Source: Pelodera strongyloides (taxonomy: Eukaryota; Nematoda; Chromadorea; Rhabditida; Rhabditidae). Taken from it: 64,000 bases of DNA. The notes under the pieces are model-generated. The model searched no databases and was not told the DNA's origin. It saw only the letters and a program-made list of their open reading frames with translations. Position numbers and translations under genes: made by a program. Location of the stretch: the NCBI GenBank assembly GCA_036852015.1, contig JAANDG010000105.1:124001-188000 (forward strand). The letters are read 5' to 3'. Of the stretch, positions 35,866 to 47,800 are shown one piece after another (position 1 is the stretch's first letter; each line of letters opens with the position of its first letter).

Positions 35866-38800
35866 ATGTGGTTCTATCTTCTGCTCTTTTTATTTTATCG
35901 ATCAATAAAGTGTGCGGACGATTTAAATACTACTGATGAACTACCGAATCAAACGACACCAACCAGTGATTCGTTTTGGACCTGTTTGGGACTAAATGGG
36001 TCCTGTGGGATCTCATTTCAAGGTAATTACATGTCCGGAAGAGGTCAAAACGCATTCGAATAATATTCTGTATATCAATGCTTTGCTTTGTTCATATAAG
36101 GCCTGATTGACTGGACAAACGTCGTCATCTAAAGAATATTATACTAAATCATACAATCGAGTATACTAACGACAATTAATAAATATCTATGCGAATCAGA
36201 GATAACAATAGTACTCAATTTCTCAATTTAGATGAATATCCCCAAATTTCGGTGACGGTCGCTTTTGCGGAACTAGACCCCCTTGTCCCGCAATCCTTGG
36301 GCATCCAAAACAGCAGCTCAGCAGCCAGTGTACCCGAATTAACCAGGGTTATAGTCGAAGATAACGATAATAAATATGGACTCGTTGTAAGTCTCCGAAC
36401 TTTTACGTTGTTAATCCAATTTTCAACAGCGCAACTATAGTTTGATCACAATTTTGTCTTACACAATGCTAAAAAAAGCTTGCAGGTCTTGGAAGCCGGC
36501 GATGGCACATTCGTCGATTGGTACTATAAGCTAGAGAATGTCAGCACCTCTCTGACGCAACGAGTCGGAAACTACGTTTCCGAGTTCCCAAACGAGCAGT
36601 ATGAACTTGTGAAGGGATTGCCAGTGTATCGTTTGAAATCAGAATACTACAGAGGAAATCCAGCGAAGGTGACGGTTTTTAGCTAGAGGCTCGAGTAACT
36701 TGGAATTGAATTACCCGGAAGTTTACGTGAATCACGACTTTTCTGTGAATAACCAATTGTTTTCAGGTCACTCTTATCCCTCCCGGTGGATGGCTACTCT
36801 TTAATCAGACAAGGATATTTCAACCGAATATCGATTCATACAGGTGGGAATCATGGATTATGCGTCTCTCACAGACACTTGAGTCAAATGAACCAGCGTT
36901 GCAATAAAATCGTAACCACCGGGCATTCTCACTTTTGAGTTATCTCAGATGTCGACGAGGTTCTTTATTATTTGCAATTATCGAGTGGGAATCGGAACTC
37001 CAACAATTACTCATCGACTACCCAAATGGACTGTCGCAAGAAGAATTCGAGGTTGGTTCGCCAAAGCGTAATTGTCTAAATACACATCATTCTCTGTTTA
37101 CAGTGCTATTCCCATTCTACATACGTTTGTATTTTTTATTCCTTGTTTTTTATAATATGAATTATGTTCGTACTTATTAAAAAGGAGGTTTGCTTGTATG
37201 ACTTCCAAAACGGTACCTACTTAATAATAAAATATGGGACATATCTGGAGAATGAGACATGAGTGTATTATATTTCTATGCGCTGCTCTTTTCAGCTTCT
37301 CTCCGACTATGAAATTTCGCACGAATTCGTCCGTATATGTCCAAAAGTTTCGTCTTCAACCAACATGTGAGCTCTTTCATTGTTTCTTTTCCATACATGC
37401 CCATTGTTTGTTCATTGCATCTCCTAATAGCTCATTTTTTACCACTTAGTAATTTTGACAATAATTAACCGCGTAAATTTCTAAATTATTTAGACTTTCA
37501 AATTTGAGCAGCAATATCTCGCTTCCCAATCTGTTGGGATCGCAAAGCGAAGACCAAGCTTCCAGAACAAATGAAACAATGGATGAAACGGATAATGATC
37601 GCACTCATTCCACCACCGTGGTATCAACAAAACGAGAACCTCAAAAATCTGCTTCTACGGAATACTATCAGTTGATGACGACATCCGAAGGACTTAATGA
37701 TACACCAGCGCCAGTTAGCGGCATGATTGGCAACACTGTTTCTGAGGAATTTTCTGAAATGACGTCCTATATCAGTCAAGCTTCATCCGAACTGCCGGTC
37801 GAGTTCACCGCTACTGATTCCACCATTGACAACACTGATTCTGAAAGCTTTTCTGAAACGACGTTCTATATCAGTCAGGCTTCGTCCGAACTGTCGGGCG
37901 AGTTTACCGGGAGCTATTCCACGAGTGAAAAGTCACAAACCGCACCGAGATCAACAACACTCAACAACGACAGCCCGATCAGTCCTGATGTGGTGGATAT
38001 ATACACGAGTGTTGTCCCTACAGACGGCTTTACGGAAAGTTACACTGTTACCGTGGAGAGTACATCTACTGATATGAAGCAGCAGATTGTCCTTAATACA
38101 ACAACAAATTCACCATTATTGATAACCACTTTGGCCACTGAAACGGATACATCTCTGCCAACACAAGACACAACACCATCGTTAATTCCGAGTTTAACAA
38201 CACCGTCCCTTGCTACACCGAGGTGATATTGTAACTAGATGAGGAGCGATCTGTATCTTCTCAGTTGCCTTGTGCCGAACACGCAATTGTGTTGCTTTAT
38301 CAGTTTATTTGGTTGCTTGGCTGCTTGTGTTTCATACCGTATTTGTCCGCAACTTATAGGTTCTTTTAATTCAGATCAGCGGAAAACGTTACATATGAAT
38401 TCACGGATTATTCTCCCAAACTATTGGACATTGATCGTGCAACGCATCAGATTCAAGTTTGTGACATTATTTAATTAAAGGCACGAAGCACTATCCTCGG
38501 GCACCTTTCTCCATAATATATTATAATAAATATAAAAAAGGCACAAGATATTAATGTATATCATTAAATGATTATCAGGCTTCTGTTGGAATCGATGAAG
38601 GGCATCCGTTCTCCGTCATCTCATGTTCAATATTCGCCTCAAATACTTCCGCAGTTCCGCTGACCCTTCAAAGTTTGGAGAATAACAACGTGACACTGGA
38701 ACTCACCACAACTGTTGTGGTCAATAACTACACATTGAGTTGTGTGGCAACAGTCGACGGTAAGACATCATTCAATTCTTCTTCTTTTGAAATCCTACAG

Positions 38801-41800
38801 CGCTTTCCAAATGCACTTCATTTTCAGGTGAGCAAATTTTCATCAACACTACAAGCCAGATCCGTGCTCTATCATTCAAGGACTATGTGACGGTGAAGCC
38901 ACCGCTTAATTCACAATTTGCAACAACTTCAGCGAAGAAGTTTGTAAACGTAAGTTGTCTTGTGCCGTGTATCTACATTGTGTTGTACCGTGTTGATGAA
39001 AATGACAGACAGAAAACCATCTCGTGGCTAAACTTCTTTATTTTCAGATTGTGTTCGAGAGAACACTCGATTCAAGTTTTGAGGAATGGCCGTATTGCAT
39101 TATCGGTCAGTTCTACATATTATACAAAACCATTCAGTCCCATTTCCTAATTTGTTATTCAGATTTAATAAAAAAAATTACAGTCAAGTGACAAATGTGT
39201 GTTTCACGATTCGAAGTCTGACCGAGGATGTGACTTCAAGGTGTTACACAGTATTAAAAAGGTTACATGCATTGCAGATGAAAATGCGAGCGTTATCTAC
39301 CCTGCAACACTGATGTCTCTTGTAGTGTCATGCGACATCTCAGCCCTTATAGAGACTGGAACTTACAAACTAATAGGAATACGATCAAGACTACTACAGG
39401 AAGCATCTTTAGCGTACCAGTAAGGCATTCGGAGTTTACCTCTGCGTCTTCTAGAGGTTCAATATAATAACCGTGAAGTGTATGTATTAAAATTCGTTGT
39501 TTGCTGAAGACTGACTTGTGAATAATTCATTATCACTATTCTGCCATGCTTCCCGAATGGTTTTTATTCTTCCAAATATTCCATAGTCCTAAAACTAAAT
39601 AAGCCGTATTCAGAGATCCCACCACTGTACATCTTGATGTGACAACAACCTCGACTGCTGTGAGTCTTACTGCTTCGTAACCAAAAAATATCGTGCAAAG
39701 TAACTAAATACAGAATCAGTTTCTGACAGAAAAATATTGTCCAAAATATCGGTTCATTCTCTTATTGCGTGTCATTTTACTTTTTAGACCCATATCATCA
39801 TCATTAGTATAATTTAGTCGACCCTTCTCACATATCCGCCAACAATCAGTGAAGATCCCTCCCAAACACCTCCCACATTTCGACCAATATTTCCCACCAC
39901 AACGCCACTCCCAACGGATGGTAATTTGTAATTTTCTTTTCATCTTGCAAGGTGTTACGCGATCTACATATAAAATAATCATGATTTTCATACAACTTTA
40001 CAATGGAATTCTTACACGTTGCAGCAAAACAACAAAGTACTATTGCTCGCCAGGAAACGTATTCTATTCCTATAAGCATTGCAATCGACCTAGACGATGA
40101 ACTGGAAATTACGACAGTAAGGCAGGACTCGAGAATTACAACATTAGAAAACATGGGAGTAACAGAACCGAAAGACAGCAACAAACCAACGTTACCAATT
40201 ACTGAGAGAACCGATAAAACAACACGAGAAACAGAAAAGTTAACGACTCCGTGGAAAGATTTAACAATTACTACAATAAATTTGGAGAAAACAACATCAA
40301 TTTCAATAAGAAATGAGGAGACAGGTGGCCGTTTGTTGTGTTTCGTTGAAAGTAAAGTTATTTGAAGAAACAAACAGTCGAAACACCGTCCACAATTTCG
40401 CCTTATGCATTTTTTGTTAGAAATAGTTCTTATCTATCGTTTCGTTTTCTAGTCACGGACGGATCGTCGGATTTGGACGTTAGATTAACCGATAATCTTC
40501 TCGGAATGACACTCTCAACAACAAAAGATAGCTTCCCAATTGGTATGCTCAACTGCACGGAAGTATTCCTGGATCTATCTTTCCTTGGGGGTAGGTTTTT
40601 CTGCACTTGTAAACTTGTTTATCACCCGCTTGATGCGTTTGAAACATTTCTTACCACATTCCTCCAACGCAGTTCTTTAACTTAAATACAAAAATTAGAT
40701 CACGGGTCCATTTACAGCAAACCCATCATGTGATGGATCACGCCACGTCATTTCTATAGGATTTGGTCAAGGAGCATCAGTAGTTCCTGGAGCGATACTC
40801 CCTATTCGAACTTCGTTTTATACAGAGAATATGTTCGCGGAAATACCCACGTTACGTCTTCTCCCACCGTTGAATGCTGTGAGATTCATAATATTTTTAT
40901 GCAACAAGATTTCATTATTGTATATCCGTAAAATCATTTCACTCTGTTGAAATCTCTCTTTAGGTGTATCCCAACTTTACCGTTGACTATCAATCACTGG
41001 TGATGGCATGCGAGACAACGGTAAGTAGTCCATAGAATAACATTTATCACGGCAACAAATGTATCGCGCAAGTTTTGTCAATACCAATGTTTGGTGTTCT
41101 GCGTATTCTGATGAGTTCAGGCTGTTCAGTGATGGTTAGTGACAAGCAGTGGTTGGAAGCATTCACTTGACGGTTACGCAGCTGTGATTAAAATAACACT
41201 TCTCTTTGAGAAAACTATTTACTATAGAAATGTTCAGATCGCTATCGAAGTGAAACAAATACAAGGGGATGGCGGCCGGAACCTCACTTACACATGGTCT
41301 ACGAAGACAGGTAGGTTTTCATTTTGCAATGATTTTGAATACGTGCCGGAACTGCCTCTCAACTTCATTCAGCTAAGATAAAATAAAAATAATCTCTAGA
41401 GCTCTGATGACTGGGTCACTCACTCAGTCTTCTAACCCCTTCACATTATCATATTTTTAGCGGAACTTACCAACTTGGCCGAGCTTCTTGCAAAGGAGAA
41501 GACACGACTTGTGGTCTTCGATCGTGCCAACGTAAGTCATGCAAATAATTATCTGATGAGATAGACACTCGATTGGAGTCTTTACCAGATATGTGTGAAA
41601 TGTCAGTGTTTCAATTTGTGCACAAACCTTTTGGTAAACGCCTGTTTTCTGGTCTAGATTCCGGACGATTCGAGTGCCATTCTATCCGTAACAGCCTGTA
41701 ATTATGCGAAGAAATGCACCACTAGTTCTGATATCAACATCACTGTGCAAGCGTTAAATGCAGTGTTCGAAGTGGACATTGTAGGTGGGTGGTTGATAAT

Positions 41801-44800
41801 AGATTTCTTATTTACGCATGAAGGTTCTACCTATGTGGATGTAAACACAAAAGTTTAATGTCTTGTTATTGTAATGTTAAATGCATTGTTTGATAAATTC
41901 ATGAAGGAATGATAATTGCAGGTGTGACACCGCCAGTCTACCCCTCGTTGAGAATTAACTTGCAAGCAATGCCTAAATTCAGCACATGCCAGACAGCGGA
42001 AGCCCTCGTACCAGCCTCTGTTATGGTAGGTGAAGGGACATTGAACTATATTCTGCATTAGCTAATCAGCAAAATGCACACTTTATGCAACAATCTTTTG
42101 TCATAGGCAATAATAATGTAACAACAGTCCGTTCATTTGGTGTGTAGCTTGCCTGTATGTGAATGGTAATTGTTTTATTAGTTACGAAAATAATTTTCTC
42201 GTAAGTAAGCTGATATATTGTCTTTGTTTCCAGTACGTGTGGAAGGGAAAGGACAAACTTTCAAGTGAGGCCGCCAATTATCGAATTCCATCTCATAATC
42301 ATACAATTGGTGATGTTGTAACACTAAATCTGACAGCCTCTTATGAATCGATGGGAGTCCTTTACAAAGCTGATGCCGACATTACACTGAAGGTATTTGC
42401 TAGGTTTTCATTAATTTTCAGTGAAACGTTGTTGAATGCTAGTAAAAAATATAAATAACCTCTTTATAGTTCATGGCCGAGCCTCTCGTCATGATTTTTG
42501 ACTCTTATGAGTTGACACTGCCATCCGATCAGTCAGTGTACATTGATGCCGGCAAATCATTCGATCCAAACACGAAGAATGGCACGGTTAGGTAAGGGTG
42601 GCAACATTATCCTAAGTGTCCGGTGACAATCGTCGTCAACCCAAGCACACAAATGGTCAATGAGCACAAATTTATATAACATTCGTAATGATTCCAGTCA
42701 CTCTTGGAGCTGTCTGAACATGACTTCGAATACAGCTTGCAAACTGAAATCAACGACTATTGTCTGGAGTTCACCTTCATTAACAGTGCCAGCTGGACTT
42801 CTCACCGAATACCAAAGGTCCAATTTTCATATGTATCAAATTGCGCAATAGCGTATCGATGTTGCATCGGATAAGCCCGTGGATGAAAGCGAACGATCTT
42901 GAAGACGTAGATGAGATAATAACACTCGCAATGCCGAAACAAATTCCTTCAGCTTCCTCTTTGTTGATGTGATCAATGGCAGCAACATGAATGCCTCTTC
43001 CTCTTGCATTGTCACCATTGTTGGGGCAAGAACACCAAAAATAAGGTTTATCGCATCCGGGCAGGAGAAGTTTAACGTGGACAAATATGTTAGGTGAGTA
43101 TAAATAACCAGTATTGTCCATCCAACAATCACCACCAAATATAATTGGTTGCGTGGGCGGAGTGCAAAATTCACAAGACATCTTCAAAGTGACAGCTTAG
43201 CAAATATCTTCATGCACTCTCAGAGATTTTGATGAATTTTCTTCGGGATATTTTTAAGAAAAGTGCTGAACAAGAATATCATCATATTTTAGAATACAAG
43301 CATTTGTTCGAAGTTCGTATGGAGATTTGAACACCACTTGGGAAGTGCTCGACGGAGGAGAGGGTAAGTTCGATTTCTACTATAAATAAGTATTTACGTA
43401 TATGATTATTGATGTTCTGCACGTGCGTATATAATTATTAAGTAGATGATATGACTACTGATATATAAACGTATCGTATTGAACGCATACGTGTATGATT
43501 CTTTATACGTATACATATATTGATATTAGTCATCTAGTACTCTGTTTATTTTCTACTATTTTCAGCGTTTTTCAACATATCAGCATTCATGCCAACGCCG
43601 TGGAGAATTTTTGATGAAGCCACAACTCAGTCCACTGATCAAGTTCTTTCCTCTCTAACGATCCCACCGGCACCAAATCCAGAGTAAGCGCTTTACTTTT
43701 CCACGCTTGCTTTGTCACGCATAGTTTGTTCTAGCTGGTGGTTAGATTTTGATTGCTTATGTGATTCTGCTCTCTTTTACGAATGGGATTCCTGCTATGG
43801 GATTAGTATTATTGATTGTGTACTTGTATTGTATTAAGTCGTCGGTTTCTCAACTCATTAGGGAATATTTCCGGTAGCCTTGTGGATTCTTCATCAGCTT
43901 TTTTTGTTTTAGTTTTCCTTCATGGTCCGGCCTCTCACCCGGCATGGTGTATGCCATTCGCCTGAAGGCTGTCAATGCAGCTGGCACAGCGACAAGCGTT
44001 TTCGAATTCAGGACAAATTCACCACCATCTTTGGGAAATATCGATGTTCGTACACCCGTTGTTCTATGTATAATTAAAATTTTGCTCTAACATATGATCG
44101 TGGGAAATACTTAGAAGAACTGGTTTTATGAAACACATAGTTGAGTAAATCTTTTGTAAGATTTTTTAGTGTTTTTACGGTTCTTGAGAAAATATTTTAG
44201 GTTACTCCATCTTCGGACATTATTGCAATAACCACTCAAGTGCAGTTCTCGGTCGGTGATGGATGGTACGATGAGGATGCACCATTACAGTACACATTTG
44301 GACTTAAAACATTCAAGTAAGCTTTATGTGTCGTTTGTGGTGGATTTTCTACATATGTATGTCCTTGCATACTTAGTTTTTTCTCATACAAACTAAACTG
44401 ATGTTCAGCAGGGTACATTTATGATTACGACTGGTTCTTTTAGATCTGACAACACTACTTCGGTAACTTGGTTCCCGCAATCGATGACCCAAGAGTATTT
44501 CGCTTATCTGCCTGCTGGTTTGTTATCTGATTCCATAGAAATTCAAATTGCAGCGCGGAGAGTAATATTAATTCTTAAATGTTGAGAATATTTTATGATG
44601 AATTTCCAAAATTTTCGCAGCGCGTCGTCATAACGTTACCTTTGTTTATTAAAGCACTTTTTCTGCAATTTGGAGAACTTACATTGCCAATATTCAAAGG
44701 GAGAATCTTTTCATTTACTTGTCGTTCCTAATGTCATTACATCAAGTTGTTAAAATTCAGCGTGGCCTGCTCCACATGTTCCTAATGTCATTACATCAAG

Positions 44801-47800
44801 TTGTTAAAATTCAGCGTGGCCTGCTCCACATTCTGCGTGCGGTGTTCGCGAAGGAGTGGCAGCACTGCTCAAAGTATGTGATCGCTTAGGAGCATGCAGC
44901 AGGTGAATATTTCAATATTATTGGAGGGTTGATTTCCCTATCGTGCACCCCGTTCTTCGCTACGCAACATTTGTTTGAGAAATGTTACCTGATCTTTTCG
45001 GGCAACGGTTGTACAACCGCGTAAAAAATGAAACCTTTACAGCACCGAATCGAAACAGTTTACTGTTGCTCACCCAAAGAATGCCTCTGTTGCAATTGCT
45101 TCAATGTTGCGATCGATTGACAGCGACGGATCCAACGGTTGGTTTACCAGCAGGTTTTAAAATCCTTCCATATCGCATGTCTTTTCCAGGAACCAACTAA
45201 AATACACTAGTTCTATTGGAATTCAATTAGTTGGGCACTAATAAAAGTCAAACTATTCAAATTACAAAAAAATAAATAATGCAGAGTACACTGAAACATA
45301 TGGAACATAAAACAAAACACTGATCGATCAGTTCGGGAAGGTCATCACGCCGTTTTGCAAGTCGATCAATAGTAAAAATTCTGCTGAAAAAAGACACCTT
45401 TTATAGGAAACATATACTCAGCGATGGAGAAGTTTCATGCGCTCACAGAGGAACGATGCAATGCGTCATCAAACACTCAGACGTCAAGCGATCTGACGCT
45501 TCTTCTTCTACACACAATTGACGGATCAAGGTTTTTGCATTAGGCATTTGATTTTAAATCAATCATTCATTAATTTATTAGGCAGAAAGTTCAAGAGAAC
45601 AATGCAAGGTGTACAGTACCCAGGTTGTTTTGATTTCTTTGTCTTTGCATTTTTTTCAATTAGTGAACCTTAATAAAGTTTTCACTGTTCACAACTCGCC
45701 TATGAATTAGTGGGCAGAAAATTAGTTATTGTATTTTTTTAATATAAAATACCCATTTATTTCCTCATTAAGTGATAAGCAGGAATATGAGGATGTGATC
45801 AATACAGCCGGTTCAGTTATGGACAGCGTTTCCAGTAATGTGCTCATGGAAGTAAGTTTTGTTTGTCGTCGCCGAAATTTACATAGAGATGAAATTAAAT
45901 AGTTTTTTTTAGTCGATGTGCCAAACCCAACACATGATGTTGGAAGTGGCTCATCAACGTCCTTTGTTTCTAATTTATCCGTGCATATGTTTCAGCTAGT
46001 CAGAACTCTGACTGAATATCAATCCATGGGAGTGAATAAGGACCATAGAAGCAAGAGGGACGTCACCACCACTTCAGCGTCCAGCACCTGTAATTTGGAC
46101 AAGAATATGGTTAGATTTTTGTTGTGGGCTTCAGCGACTGTTTATGCTATAAGCTTGAACAGACAACATAACTAAATATAATATAAAAATCCGTACAGCT
46201 TCATAGCTGTAAAACGTTTCCTAATAAACAACTTATATATTGAACGTTTATTATTTTATCATAAAGCAGTGGAACTAAATGAACTTGATTTGTATATTTA
46301 TTTTTAATTAACCATGGTAGATGTTTAAATTCAGGAGGCTTTCTTGGGCACATATGATGACTTTTTGGTAAAGAATAGTGGGATTCCGGAGCAACTCTAC
46401 TTTGAGAATATCAACTGTGAACTGCAGAGGTTCTGCGTACAGCTCGACTCGACGTCAGAAAGAATAATCAGGGACCAAGTGAGCTAGTTGAGTATATTAT
46501 AGTCTTCGTCTAGCAGTCGGCTAACGCCGCCTGAGGCGACTCTCCATTATCGAAATAAGCTTGTATACTTATATGAAATTCCTGAAACGTATCATCCAAG
46601 ATTTGAGTAATACACGAAAACGCATACGTTGAAGACGCAAGAAACGTTGGCCTACCTACACCACTGACACGTAGATTTTCGTAAGCACGGCACAACAAAA
46701 CAAACGCATTTTGTTTCTTTATATAATGAGATATATGAATCAATGATCGCAAAGTTATCTTTAAAATTTTGAAATAATTAATTGTTAGGGCAACAATCTC
46801 ACCTATGTGCAAGCGCAGTCGCTTAACACTTCAGCGAGCGATTTCGTGAATAGAACCTATTCGCTGGCTGGTCCGACGGAGGAAAATATGGTAGGATTTT
46901 ATTTTTCTTTAGTTTTCAGTTACGTATTCATTCTAAAAGAACCGGTGCGTAAATAAAAGAACCATACATCTTTTGTTGGAACAAAGACATATTACAACTT
47001 CCTTATTTAGATATCATTCGACAAAGATTTCGCACAAGTATTTGCTATGTGGACATGTGGAGGATCGACTGTCTGCGATTTTGCATGTTTAGGATCGTCA
47101 AGAACCGCAATGGATGTATTAAAGTGCGCTCAATCGCATTCCTCCGCTTTTAAATCGCAGTAGAATGTTGCAATGAGCATGATCTTCCCTGCCATTTGCG
47201 CAGAAACTTTCCAACTTATTATAAAACAATCCCATTGGTATGAAATGCAACTTCGGAATATTAACAGTTTAGGATCAACAACTATATGAATAAATTCTTC
47301 TTCTCCAATCAGCACAGCAGTCTGAATGCGAATAAATCAGCATCACACATATATCAGGCAAGTGCCGGTTCACGTCACGTTGTTGGTTGAGATGATTGGT
47401 CCCTGTTTCTTTCTGAACGAACGAAATTTGGAGAAAACATAAAAAATATAAGAAAATAATTTTTTATTTATTTTCTTTCTGCAGTTTCCTGGCATTAAGC
47501 ACAAGTTTTTTTAATTTTATCTGAACAGGGTCGACGATTTTACTGATATGGTTATCATGCTAGCTTAAAAAGATAAATGTACGATTATATCAACCGCATC
47601 CGCAGAGACGGGTCCAGTTTATTTCTGAACCAGGACAATCTGTGCTTTAAACTTCTTGCTAGCTAAAACTCGGCAATTACAACATACAATAAAGCAAGCT
47701 GAAAGAAAATTATATCGCTGTTTTAGTTGCTGTTGTTGGATCCGCTCACTGCTGCTTCCGTTCCATTTGTTGGTTCATATTCTATTCGAGTGCCACTCAT

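Noticed and set aside
37186..37215. Possible exon VCLYDFQN in the REJ gene
   Set aside because: Weak acceptor, and its phase would introduce a stop in the next exon. Skipping it restores a continuous frame.
42841..42952. Coding-like stretch RIDVASDKPVDES in the REJ gene
   Set aside because: It is in frame with its neighbours but interrupted by three stop codons, and a good acceptor (CCTTCAG at 42952) allows it to be spliced out. Allelic or ancestral coding use cannot be excluded.
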